A stretch of DNA of 64,000 nucleotides, from the NCBI GenBank assembly GCA_965227875.1, contig OZ245783.1, positions 4,216,001 through 4,280,000 on the forward strand. Direction: 5' to 3'. Below are positions 55,619-63,593 of the stretch, piece after piece. The notes beneath the pieces were generated by a model, which worked only from the letters and a program-made list of their open reading frames with translations, was not told the origin of the DNA and did not search any database. This stretch comes from G965227875 sp965227875. Lineage in GTDB: Bacteria; Pseudomonadota; Alphaproteobacteria; Rhizobiales; JAJFHC01. The translations under genes and the position numbers were made by a program. Within the stretch, counting starts at the first letter, position 1. Every line of letters begins with the position of its first letter.

Positions 55619-56521
55619 ATGTCTCTGACAACTGAACAGAAAGCCGTTTTGCCACCGTCCTATTTCGACGGGAACGGCGACCTCGTAGGTACTGTCACGA
55701 CGGAGCAGGCCCAGGCTACGGCGAACGGCATCCTCGCGCGCATGAGCGAAATGCCGCCGGCGGAGAAAGCCGTCTTCCTCGCCATGATCAAGAGCCCGGA
55801 TCTGGCGCCGACAGCGAACATGTCCTCGGCAGACTTCAACGCCGTGCTCGACGACCTGGAAGCGGCGAGCAAGGTGCTGTCGGAACTCATCCTGTCCTCG
55901 TCAGAGTCCAACGGTGCGGACGTTCTTGCGCGACTGATGGTCGAACTTGCCGCCCTCCAGCGTAAGAGCGCGCTGGACGCGCGTCTGGAGGCCCGGGAGG
56001 AAGCCAAGAACACGGCGCTCGATGCCGCCGGCAAGCTCGATGATGCCGCCAAGGAGATCCGGACGGGTGCCGTGATTGCCCTGGTGCTCACCATCGTGGC
56101 GTCCGTGGTGTCCATTATCATGTCTGCCGTCTCCATCAAGGGAGCGGCCGGGGCCGCATCGACGAGCAAGGAAGCCGGCGCCGCTGCAAAAGCGGGCAAC
56201 CAGGGCCTGTCCTCGAGCCTGAACTCGCAGGCCGGTGCACAGTCGGCTCGTGCGCAGAGCATGGCCACTCTGGGCACCACCTTCAGCCAGTTGCTGCAGG
56301 CTGGCGGAAAGTTCGGTGAGGCTGAAATGCAGGCGCAGCAGAAGGAAACCGAAGCTGAAGGTGCACGGCTGAATGCCCTTGCCGAGATGATCCGTGGCGA
56401 AGGCGACATCGACAAGGAAGTGTTTCAGGCGCTCGACGAACTGATCAAGGCGATCATCAACTTCGTCAAGGAACGGCTTGAGGCGGAAGTGAACGAGATG
56501 GCTGCCATCACCAGAGGATAG
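55619..56521 (+). CDS. sctB: Type III secretion translocator, one-hydrophobic-segment type (SctB/YopD-like)
   Basis: This 300-residue protein has one strongly hydrophobic stretch (about residues 150-180, AVIALVLTIVASVVSIIM) flanked by long Ala/Glu/Lys-rich helices with coiled-coil character. That pattern and the position straight after the SctE-like gene match YopD/EspB-type minor translocators. It follows sctE by 30 bp with AAAGGAACA upstream. The sequence itself is divergent. Confidence 0.75.
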   Translation: MSLTTEQKAVLPPSYFDGNGDLVGTVTTEQAQATANGILARMSEMPPAEKAVFLAMIKSPDLAPTANMSSADFNAVLDDLEAASKVLSELILSSSESNGADVLARLMVELAALQRKSALDARLEAREEAKNTALDAAGKLDDAAKEIRTGAVIALVLTIVASVVSIIMSAVSIKGAAGAASTSKEAGAAAKAGNQGLSSSLNSQAGAQSARAQSMATLGTTFSQLLQAGGKFGEAEMQAQQKETEAEGARLNALAEMIRGEGDIDKEVFQALDELIKAIINFVKERLEAEVNEMAAITRG

Positions 56522-56538
56522 CATCCACTTTTCGGCGT

Positions 56539-56564
56539 TGTCCGGATGCCTGGGCTTCCGGACA
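56539..56564 (+). terminator. Hairpin between sctB and the CesT-like gene
   Basis: TGTCCGGA (56539-56546) and TCCGGACA (56557-56564) form a perfect 8-bp stem with a 10-base loop, 17 bp after the sctB stop. No T tract follows, so it may limit or protect the mRNA 3' end rather than end transcription fully. Confidence 0.35.
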
Positions 56565-56598
56565 CGTCAATCCTCGTCGACATGGGGTGCGGGTTGAG

Positions 56599-57081
56599 AT
56601 GAAGAGTTTTGCCGAGACTGTGAACGAGTTGTGGTCGTCGCTCAGGCTTCCGCCGCCGGACATATCCGGCGGAAACTCGGTTTCCCTGTCGGTGGACGGC
56701 GTCGATGTCGGCCTCCGCGAGACCCGGGATGCAGAGCATGTCCTCGTCCGCAGCACGATTGGCCGGCTGTCCGACGATCCACGGGAACGGTCGGACCAGG
56801 TCAACTGGATCCTCAAGGCCAATCTCGCGTTCATGATGAATTCGAGCGCATGCGTCCGTCTCGACGAGGCGGCAAACGGCTCGGTATTTGTGGTGGCGGA
56901 AAACATCCACTCCTGCCGGAACGACGACATCGACTCTCTGACGAGGCGCATAGAGGACGTGATTTCGACCGTGGAGATGTATCACGGCCGGCTGAACGTC
57001 CGCACGCGCACCTCTTCGCCGGGCAAGCCTGCCAGTGCCCCCGACACATCCGGCGAGGACACGATCATTTTCAGACCGTAG
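56599..57081 (+). CDS. CesT/SycE-like type III secretion chaperone (class I), probable
   Basis: This 160-residue acidic protein has the length and alpha-beta pattern of class I chaperones: an N-terminal helix (SFAETVNELWSSL), central strands, then WILKANLAFMMNSSACVRLDE, which resembles the helix-strand that forms the CesT dimer, and a C-terminal helix followed by a disordered tail. Its effector is not known; neighbouring unrecognised proteins are candidates. A GTG at 56587 could add four residues. Confidence 0.6.
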   Translation: MKSFAETVNELWSSLRLPPPDISGGNSVSLSVDGVDVGLRETRDAEHVLVRSTIGRLSDDPRERSDQVNWILKANLAFMMNSSACVRLDEAANGSVFVVAENIHSCRNDDIDSLTRRIEDVISTVEMYHGRLNVRTRTSSPGKPASAPDTSGEDTIIFRP

Positions 57082-57141
57082 TAAAACTGCGGCAAACAGG
57101 TATAGACTAGCCAAGAAGCGTATCCTGAGGGCGGAGAGAAA

Positions 57142-57630
57142 ATGAATAACGAAAATCCGGAAACCAGCGGCGCAATTGATCTGGGCCAGGAAATGAGCGT
57201 CGAGGACCTTCTACTCAACGGAGGACTCAGCAAACGTCTCGGGCTCGACTCCAGTCATCTTGAAATCGGGCTCGAGGTTGCAAGAAACAAGCTGAACAGC
57301 GGCGCCCATATGGAAGCATTCCGCATGTACGGAGCGCTTGTTCTGTGCGAACCGACAAACGTGAAGTTCCAGATCGGACTGGCCAATTGCGCGGCGCATA
57401 TGCACGAACATCACGTGGCGCTGCAGGCCGCCTCCGTCGTCGTTGCCCTCGATCCGACCAATCCGACCGGATATTTCCTGTCGGGAAACGCGTGCCTGGC
57501 ACTTGGCCATCTCGAGGAAGCGATCGAGGACCTGACGGATGCGTCAAAATACGCGCTGGAACGCCGGGACCCCGAGATGAAGAACAACGCGGACGCATTG
57601 CTGCAGAAGATCCGGGCGATGAGTTCCTGA
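57142..57630 (+). CDS. SycD/LcrH-like TPR chaperone, second copy
   Basis: This 162-residue protein has the SycD length and a run of TPR helices (about residues 55-155: MEAFRMYGALVLCEPTN, VALQAASVVVALDPTN, GHLEEAIEDL). It probably binds a hydrophobic secreted protein such as the 58383 or 59734 product. GGAGAGAAA precedes the ATG. Sequence identity to the first TPR chaperone (53926) is low by eye, so it is not a recent duplicate. Confidence 0.75.
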   Translation: MNNENPETSGAIDLGQEMSVEDLLLNGGLSKRLGLDSSHLEIGLEVARNKLNSGAHMEAFRMYGALVLCEPTNVKFQIGLANCAAHMHEHHVALQAASVVVALDPTNPTGYFLSGNACLALGHLEEAIEDLTDASKYALERRDPEMKNNADALLQKIRAMSS

Positions 57631-57681
57631 AACACTCCTCGACGGGACGCACTCCGGCACAAGTGATTGGGATCGACAAGG

Positions 57682-58263
57682 ATGGACAGCGACCTTGACA
57701 AGCCGGCGCAGGACGCAGTCGCGCGGACGCCGCTCAAGGACATTCTGGACACCGACGAGGAGGGGCTCAAGCTCATCGGCGACATCGTCGAGGTGGTGAC
57801 ACGCAACATGGGCCTCGACGGCAAGGGCATCTTCGAAAAGGTCGCTGCGGGCCACTCCTTCACCGAAGCGCTCGCGGTACCGCCCGAAGCGCTCGAGTTG
57901 CTGTACTCGCGGGCTCACCAGTCCTTTGCGATCGGGCGGATCGACCAGGCCGAGCAGCTGTTCCGCAGTCTTTGCATCCTCGACGGCACGCGCGTCGATT
58001 TCCTTCTCGGCTACGGCATTTGCCTGCGGGTCAGGGATGATCTCCAGGCCGCTTCGGCATTGTTCGAGACCGTTGCGTTGATGCGGCCGGAATGGGCGGT
58101 TCCGTACTATCACCTTCTCGAATTGAATATCGGCAAGGAAGACTGGGCCGGAGCCAGGCAGGCGCTGGCCTCCTACGATGCGCGCCGCGACGACACGATC
58201 GACGAGGCGATGGCCGCCGAAGTGGAACGTTTGCGAAAGGCGGTCGATCTGCATTCGGCCTGA
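57682..58263 (+). CDS. TPR protein, third SycD-like candidate
   Basis: This 193-residue protein has a charged N-terminus, a SycD-like lead helix, and TPR-like repeats from about residue 75 (ALELLYSRAHQSFAIGRIDQAEQLFRSL split over two helices, then LLGYGICLRVRDDLQAA). Start is uncertain between ATG 57682 and TTG 57667; AAGG lies too close to the ATG for an ideal site. It lies 51 bp after the second TPR chaperone. Confidence 0.65.
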   Translation: MDSDLDKPAQDAVARTPLKDILDTDEEGLKLIGDIVEVVTRNMGLDGKGIFEKVAAGHSFTEALAVPPEALELLYSRAHQSFAIGRIDQAEQLFRSLCILDGTRVDFLLGYGICLRVRDDLQAASALFETVALMRPEWAVPYYHLLELNIGKEDWAGARQALASYDARRDDTIDEAMAAEVERLRKAVDLHSA

Positions 58264-58279
58264 TACTGGAGGAAAAGCA

Positions 58280-58378
58280 ATGGTCCGGACCTCGCTGGGG
58301 GCGTGGGTTGCCGTTGCCGGGAAGACGGGTCGCAAGGCCCCGTGCCCGTTTGCCTCCCGCCGCCCGGTACCCCGGTGA
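58280..58378 (+). CDS. Possible 32-codon upstream peptide ahead of the 58383 gene
   Basis: ATG at 58280 has the strongest ribosome site in this stretch (GGAGGAAAAGCA). It opens a short basic frame that ends with TGA at 58376-58378, four bases before the ATG of the next large gene, whose own ribosome site is weak. The layout fits a coupling peptide. No family is recognised; it could be fortuitous. Confidence 0.3.
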   Translation: MVRTSLGAWVAVAGKTGRKAPCPFASRRPVPR

Positions 58379-58382
58379 TCGC

Positions 58383-59654
58383 ATGAACGTTTCGCTGGGC
58401 TACTGGATCAACCTGATCGCGCGGACCTCGGCGTCCAACGAGATCGCCCAGTCGGGCTGGGCCACGAATGATGGCGCATCGCAGCCGCCGCCGACGACGA
58501 CGCAAACCGGACAGTCCGGCCAGGTTACCGGCACGTCGCCGGCGTCCCCGGGGGCCGTGCCCGGCAATGCCCTGCCGGAGATGCAGACCACCGACAACAG
58601 GGCAGGGGTGGTCCTGGCGCGCACGCTCGCCAATCTCGCCGCACCAGCCGCCGGTCTGTTGAGAGCAGGCGACCAGAACGGCCTGCAGCAATCGACATCC
58701 GCGTCGACGGCACAGGCGCTTGGCCAGACCGCGGCGGCCGGTCGTTCTCCGGCAGGCGGCGCGTCGGACATCGCGCCGCAGCAGCAGGGGACTTCCGCGA
58801 CAGCGGCCACTCAGACAGGGGCTGATCGTCAGGTGACGCCCGGTCAGAGCGCCATCGCCATCCAGGGCGGACGGTCGCCCGACGGCGTTGCACCCGGGAT
58901 TCCCATGAGGCAGCAGGCCGACGGTGGTCAGCAGGCAGGGCTTCAGGCGCAGACTGCCGCCGCCCTTGCGTCATCCGAACCAGCGGCACGCCTGATCGAG
59001 CAACTTGGCGCTTTCACGGACCGGTTGGCCGACCGGAACAACGGCGCGCTCAGGGAAACGGCCGTGTTCGACGTTTTCCGCCGCGCCGGCGGACCCGCGG
59101 TCCCTGCGGATGCAAACCGGGTGCAACTGGCCCTGAACGTCGTTCCCGGCGCGACCGGGGCCTCGGTGGCCGACGTGGACGTCACCGGTCATCTTGCCGA
59201 TTTCATGTCCAAGGCGATGAATGTCGAAGCCGGTCAACGGGGCATGCTGGCGGCCGTCATATTCAACGCCGCCATGATTCCGGGGTGGCCGCCGCAGGCC
59301 CCATACGTCAATCTGCCGGCTGGTCGTTCGGCCGCGGTCCTGTCCGAAATGGCCAAGCAGAACGGCATGACCGACGAGGAGATGATGGAGTATCTCGCCA
59401 AGCTCGGCGTGGGAAACGAACTGCGCAGGAAGCTGAGGACCTGGCTGGACGAAAAAGGCGAGATGTCGGTCAAGAAAGGCATGGGTTTTCTGACCCTCAT
59501 GACCCTGATCGTCGCGACGGTCTATGAAACCATCAAGAAGGAAGCCGAGCGCGCGCTCGAGGAATTCGAGGAAGAGTTCCTCGGTGACCGCGACGATGGC
59601 GGCGAACCGGGCCCGCAGATGCGCAGGACGCGGTCGAAAGTGTATTTGAAGTAA
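58383..59654 (+). CDS. Unrecognised protein in the type III secretion cluster, possible secreted substrate
   Basis: This 423-residue protein has an N-terminal half (to about 195) that is low-complexity and rich in Gln, Thr, Ser, Gly and Ala, typical of disordered secretion signals and chaperone-binding regions. The C-terminal half is ordered, with AVFDVFRRAGGP, a hydrophobic stretch near 365-385 (MGFLTLMTLIVATVYETI), then an acidic coiled segment and a basic end. I recognise no family. Placement behind three chaperone-like genes suggests export. Confidence 0.6.
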   Translation: MNVSLGYWINLIARTSASNEIAQSGWATNDGASQPPPTTTQTGQSGQVTGTSPASPGAVPGNALPEMQTTDNRAGVVLARTLANLAAPAAGLLRAGDQNGLQQSTSASTAQALGQTAAAGRSPAGGASDIAPQQQGTSATAATQTGADRQVTPGQSAIAIQGGRSPDGVAPGIPMRQQADGGQQAGLQAQTAAALASSEPAARLIEQLGAFTDRLADRNNGALRETAVFDVFRRAGGPAVPADANRVQLALNVVPGATGASVADVDVTGHLADFMSKAMNVEAGQRGMLAAVIFNAAMIPGWPPQAPYVNLPAGRSAAVLSEMAKQNGMTDEEMMEYLAKLGVGNELRRKLRTWLDEKGEMSVKKGMGFLTLMTLIVATVYETIKKEAERALEEFEEEFLGDRDDGGEPGPQMRRTRSKVYLK

Positions 59655-59733
59655 CGTTTGATACACTGGGTGCGACGCCGCGTGCCTAGATTGATAACAG
59701 ACACCAGCAGGAAGAAGGCGGGAGAGACGGAAA

Positions 59734-60978
59734 ATGGCAACGATACCCGGAGTAGGGCAGACACCGACCTTGCCGCTCGAGACGCCGCAGACGACCGTCG
59801 ACGAGCAGCAGGAAACCCAGTCGACACAGCAGGGAACCCAGCAGGTTACCACCGCGCCGACGTCCGCTTTCTATGAGGCGTTCGTCCTGCCGAGGCTGTC
59901 GCTGAGTTCGCTCGGCCTCGGCCTGCCGCAGAACTTCGGGGACACCGCGGCGCTGCTTTCGGCCGTGTCCCAGGTTCTCGAGCAGACGGTGGACGAAACC
60001 CGGAAGAACGACGCGGTTGCGCGGGGCGAGAAGGTACGCTCGGGGCTGAACCAGGCGGAATCGGTGTTCGCCTCGATGATCGGCCTGAGCCAGGACATCA
60101 CGCGTTATGCCGACGAGCGCGTCCAGAAGGAGACCCTGAAGGCCCAGAAGGAGACCGAACTTGCCGGTCTCGACGCCCAGAAAGCCAGTCTCGAAAGCCA
60201 GCGTTCCGGCCTCATTTCCCAGAGATCCGGCCTGGAAAGCCAGAGATCGTCACTTCAGGGTACGAGTGCAAGTCTGCAGAACCAGATCAATACCGCCAAT
60301 GCCCAGATAGCCCAGATCAACGCCGCTCTGGCGACTGCGACGGATCCGCCGATAATCGCGGCTCTTAATGCCCAGAAAAATGCGCTGCAGGCGCACGTCC
60401 AGTCCCTTGTCAGCCAGAAGGCGAGTGTCGACGGTCAGATCAATACGCTGAATTCGCAGATCAATTCGCTGAACTCCCAGATCAATTCACTGACGTCGCA
60501 GATAAACGGGATCGAGGCGCAGCGTCAGACGCTTACGAATGAAATCGCCACGCTCACGACGGAAATCGCGCAGCTTGCCGATCTGGAAGCCCAGGCGCTC
60601 ACCAGCTATTTCCTGGCCCAGGTCTTCATATTCCTGTTCATGGCCAACTTCATTCTGGCACCGCTGCTCGGCCTGAATGTGGGGCAGATGTTCAACGCGG
60701 ACCGCGACCGGTTCATCGAGGGAGAGTTCGAGGACATCCTGGGTGACCTCAGCCTGTTCGATCTCTCCGAGAGCCAGACCCAGGAGTTTCGCGAGCTCGT
60801 GAACAGCCAGATCATCGAACCCGACATGCTGGACAAATTGGTGAAGACGGCGATCGCGTTCCTCCTGGCGTTCCTCGAGGCACTGACCGCTCTGACCGGT
60901 CTTCCCGACATCGCACCGGTCGACCTCGATCGCGTGGCGCGGCAGAACCGGACGTCGCGGCTGCAGTTCGCGGTCTGA
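59734..60978 (+). CDS. Long coiled-coil protein with a hydrophobic C-terminal region, possible translocator or effector
   Basis: This 414-residue protein has a Thr/Gln-rich disordered N-terminus (to about 45), a helical region, and an extended heptad-repeat coiled coil (about 130-285) built partly from exact 7-residue repeats (QRSGLxS and QINSLNS units). Then comes a membrane-like helix (about 292-312, FLAQVFIFLFMANFILAPLLG) and a second hydrophobic helix near 370-390. Coiled coil plus hydrophobic segments is the pattern of translocators, but the order differs from sctE. GGAGAGACGGAAA precedes the ATG. No family recognised. Confidence 0.6.
   Translation: MATIPGVGQTPTLPLETPQTTVDEQQETQSTQQGTQQVTTAPTSAFYEAFVLPRLSLSSLGLGLPQNFGDTAALLSAVSQVLEQTVDETRKNDAVARGEKVRSGLNQAESVFASMIGLSQDITRYADERVQKETLKAQKETELAGLDAQKASLESQRSGLISQRSGLESQRSSLQGTSASLQNQINTANAQIAQINAALATATDPPIIAALNAQKNALQAHVQSLVSQKASVDGQINTLNSQINSLNSQINSLTSQINGIEAQRQTLTNEIATLTTEIAQLADLEAQALTSYFLAQVFIFLFMANFILAPLLGLNVGQMFNADRDRFIEGEFEDILGDLSLFDLSESQTQEFRELVNSQIIEPDMLDKLVKTAIAFLLAFLEALTALTGLPDIAPVDLDRVARQNRTSRLQFAV
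60199..60261 (+). repeat. 21-bp tandem repeat, first block
   Basis: Three in-frame 21-bp units each begin CAG and encode QRSGLIS, QRSGLES and QRSSLQG. They build one coiled-coil heptad per unit in the 59734 gene. Units differ at several bases. Confidence 0.7.
60436..60498 (+). repeat. 21-bp tandem repeat, second block
   Basis: Three in-frame 21-bp units begin CAGATCAAT and encode QINTLNS, QINSLNS and QINSLTS; a fourth, degenerate unit (QINGIEA) follows. The DNA identity between units is high enough for slippage or unequal exchange to change the copy number. Confidence 0.8.
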
Positions 60979-61009
60979 GAAGGGACGGTCCGGTCCGGAA
61001 TGCCGACGT

Positions 61010-61864
61010 TCACCGTCCCCGAGAAAGGCGGGCGGGATTGAAGCGCTTCGAAAGCTCGATATAGCCGACGAAACCGATCCCGCCGGCAACGCTGCACCAG
61101 AACACCGCGACCTTGAGCAGATCCAGAAGGCGCTCGAGAATGCCGCGCCGGCGCGTGGTCTCTCCACTTTGCCCGGTTGTGCCTTCACCCGGTGCATCTT
61201 CAAAATACCCGCCAACGGAAGCGTGCCGGACAGTGCTGCCGTTACGTGCGCTTTGCGCAAGCAGCATGATTAATTGTTCACGGAATGCGTCACGGTCGAA
61301 AACCCGACCGATGATCCGCGAGAATCCGGACGACCAGGCCTGTTCGTCGCCGGTTTCCGCGGCACTTCTCAGGGCTTGCGGCACCGTCAGTTCCGTCCAG
61401 TTGTGCCGCGAGCCTTCGAGCCGGTCGCGCACGGCATAGTAGTTCCGGTTGTCGAAAACGTAGACATAGACCGCGTTGGAATTGTCGTGGCGTGAGAAGA
61501 AGTCGGCGAGGCCCTGTGAAAAGCCGGCTTCGTCTGACTTCAGGACCCGCGCCTGGGCCGGATTGTAACCTGGCGCCACCAGGGCGACGGAATCGCCGAA
61601 AATGTCCACGAGGATCCTGTCGGACGTGTTCTGGTGGGCCCGGCTGAAAAGCGACATGACCATCTGTTCGGGAAGCAGGGGGCGTCGCTGGAAGAGGCGA
61701 AATTCGTCCTCGGCCTTCATGGGGGCATCCGGATCAGGGACGCCGTCGGTGGCAGGCCGGGACTGCGGTGCAAGCGTGACCATCAGCAGGATCAGCAGAC
61801 CGATGGCGAGCGTATTTGCCGCCACGTCTGCGAGGACCATCGTCCTGAGCGCGTTGCGGGTCAT
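61010..61864 (-). CDS. ExbD/TolR-like membrane protein with an extra C-terminal helix
   Basis: This 284-residue protein opens with a membrane helix (about residues 10-31) containing an aspartate at its start (VLADVAANTLAIGLLILLM), as in the ion-coupling helix of ExbD/TolR. A soluble, probably periplasmic region follows, and a second membrane helix lies near 250-272, which ordinary ExbD lacks. The ATG at 61864 overlaps the stop of the upstream gene (ATGA), so it is coupled to it. It is the last gene of the sctV-side operon. Export or energy coupling is inferred. Confidence 0.6.
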   Translation of the reverse strand: MTRNALRTMVLADVAANTLAIGLLILLMVTLAPQSRPATDGVPDPDAPMKAEDEFRLFQRRPLLPEQMVMSLFSRAHQNTSDRILVDIFGDSVALVAPGYNPAQARVLKSDEAGFSQGLADFFSRHDNSNAVYVYVFDNRNYYAVRDRLEGSRHNWTELTVPQALRSAAETGDEQAWSSGFSRIIGRVFDRDAFREQLIMLLAQSARNGSTVRHASVGGYFEDAPGEGTTGQSGETTRRRGILERLLDLLKVAVFWCSVAGGIGFVGYIELSKRFNPARLSRGR

Positions 61865-62373
61865 CTCTGCTCCTGCGAACAATATCGCGCCGCGGAAACC
61901 TCGCTTGCGAACCTGCAGCGCGGATCGACCCGCACCATTGCGAACTCAGTGTGGCCTTCGCGTGCGAGGCGGGACTCGAAATGAAACGCGCTGTCGTGCC
62001 CTCCGGGTTCGATGAAAAGCAGCACCGCCTTGCCGGTGTTGTGAAGCCGGTCGAGGAGCGCACCCAGTTCGGGACCGTCGATCACCGCCCGGTTGCCGAA
62101 CCTCTTCCCGGACCCGTCGGACAGAAGCAGTCCGGTCCGCGTTGCCACGAAGCTGATCGCTTCGCGTCCGTTGAGCGTCATCGGTATCTCGTTGATCTCG
62201 CGCATGAGCCGCGCGTGATGTGCGGGTTTGGCCTTCCCGGCGAAGTCCGCGAGCGGCACGAGTATGATGACGGCCAGCAGCACGACAGCGACGAGACCGA
62301 GCATGAGGTCGGCGAGCGTGTCGAAGCCTCCGGCATCCTCTGCGGGGTCAGACTGCATCCGCGGTGCCTGCAT
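61861..62373 (-). CDS. ExbD/TolR-like protein
   Basis: This protein of about 170 residues has one N-terminal membrane helix (LADLMLGLVAVVLLAVIIL) with the family-type aspartate, then a small soluble domain with ALLDRLHNTGKAVLLFIEP, similar in plan to the ExbD periplasmic domain. The start is uncertain: ATGs at 62391, 62373 and 62358 all overlap the upstream ExbB-like gene and none has a clear ribosome site. It is coupled to both neighbours. Confidence 0.6.
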   Translation of the reverse strand: MQAPRMQSDPAEDAGGFDTLADLMLGLVAVVLLAVIILVPLADFAGKAKPAHHARLMREINEIPMTLNGREAISFVATRTGLLLSDGSGKRFGNRAVIDGPELGALLDRLHNTGKAVLLFIEPGGHDSAFHFESRLAREGHTEFAMVRVDPRCRFASEVSAARYCSQEQR

Positions 62374-63538
62374 TGGCCGGTTCGAGTGCATTTCGGACCA
62401 CCAGGTGGCATTCCGATGCAAGCTCGTTCTCGCGTTTCTCGAGATAGGCCATGGCGAGGGACGCGAGGATGTTGGCGATCAGGCCGAGAAGGGTCGTCTC
62501 GAACGCGACGGCGATCCCCGAGAGGCTTTGCGCGATGCCGCGCGAAAACTCCGGCGCTTCGGCCACGGCATCTCCGAAGGTGAGCGGCAGGCCGGAGAGC
62601 GCCTGTGTTATGCCCAGCACCGTGCCGAGGAAACCGAGAAGCGGCAGAAAGGTGATCATGGTGCGCACGAAGGCGCGCGAGGCCCTGTCGAGACCGGTAT
62701 AGATGTCGAGCCTGGAACGGGTGCGTTCTGCCCGGTCGCCAGTTCGCGGCATGGCCTCGATCACCGCATCCTCGACCATCAGCAGCATGCGGGTGTTGTC
62801 GGCAAGGCCCGGGTTCTCGTCCCGCGCGCGGGCCATGATGTCCCGCGGCCCGTAGATCAGCGAATCGTGCTCTTCGGAACGGATCGACAGCCGCTGGAGG
62901 GCGTGGAGGTCCCCGAAGTACCGGATGAAGGACTCGGCGATGTACGCCACCACGACGAAAAAGAGAAAAATGATCGCGTGGTGGATGAAGCTGTTTCCGA
63001 AGATGGCGGAAACGAAGGCATTCGCGATCTGGCCCGGGTTCGGCCCGGCGAGCTGGGCCACGAACACGTAGCAGGCGATCGTCAGGAAACCGCCGAAGCA
63101 GAAGGCGGCCGGGATGGACTGGGTCTGGATGCCCGCAAACCGCTTCGAGGCGGCGGCGACCCGCCACGCGTCGGCCGCCCGCATGGCCGACTCCGTGGCC
63201 AGCACGCGGCTTGCGAAAAGCGTCACGAGGAGCTGCGGCCACAGTTCCGTCGCCCTGACCGTGGTCAGCACCTTCATGTCCGCCTGCATCGCTGCCAGGA
63301 AGACCGGATGCACGATGGCGACAGTGGTGGCCGCGACCACGCCTATGCGCATCGCGGCGCGTTGCCAGGAGTGGTTTCGCAACTCGAGCCAGGCGAAACC
63401 CGCCGTGACGAAGGCGATCACGATCCAGATCAGGGCGAGGGCCTCGAGGCCCAGATGGAGGTGTATGCCGGCGTAGAGGGCGAAGGACAGGCTGAAGGCG
63501 ATGACGTAGATCACCAGTTTGAGTCTGTCTATCGGCAT
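62348..63538 (-). CDS. MotA/TolQ/ExbB-like proton-channel protein
   Basis: This 396-residue membrane protein has about seven hydrophobic stretches. The last two (about residues 290-320, TFLPLLGFLGTVLGITQAL, and 335-365, AQSLSGIAVAFETTLLGLIANI) carry the Gly/Thr/Ala pattern of the MotA/TolQ/ExbB domain, with a large cytoplasmic loop before them. The N-terminal four to five helices are extra compared with ExbB. It follows sctV by 55 bp on the same strand, so it is probably co-transcribed with it. Confidence 0.72.
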   Translation of the reverse strand: MPIDRLKLVIYVIAFSLSFALYAGIHLHLGLEALALIWIVIAFVTAGFAWLELRNHSWQRAAMRIGVVAATTVAIVHPVFLAAMQADMKVLTTVRATELWPQLLVTLFASRVLATESAMRAADAWRVAAASKRFAGIQTQSIPAAFCFGGFLTIACYVFVAQLAGPNPGQIANAFVSAIFGNSFIHHAIIFLFFVVVAYIAESFIRYFGDLHALQRLSIRSEEHDSLIYGPRDIMARARDENPGLADNTRMLLMVEDAVIEAMPRTGDRAERTRSRLDIYTGLDRASRAFVRTMITFLPLLGFLGTVLGITQALSGLPLTFGDAVAEAPEFSRGIAQSLSGIAVAFETTLLGLIANILASLAMAYLEKRENELASECHLVVRNALEPANAGTADAV

Positions 63539-63593
63539 GGGTCGGTCGCCTGTTGAATCGCGGTCACGCCATCGGGTGTGCGTCAGGAGCCGT

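Noticed and set aside
60982..61019. Inverted repeat GGGACGGT/ACCGTCCC between convergent genes as a terminator
   Set aside because: The loop is 22 bases, the stem overlaps a stop codon and no T tract follows; too weak to call.
61010..63538. Zorya-type antiphage channel (ZorA/ZorB)
   Set aside because: ZorB-type OmpA wall-binding domain and the ZorC-E partners are absent, and the genes follow sctV directly.
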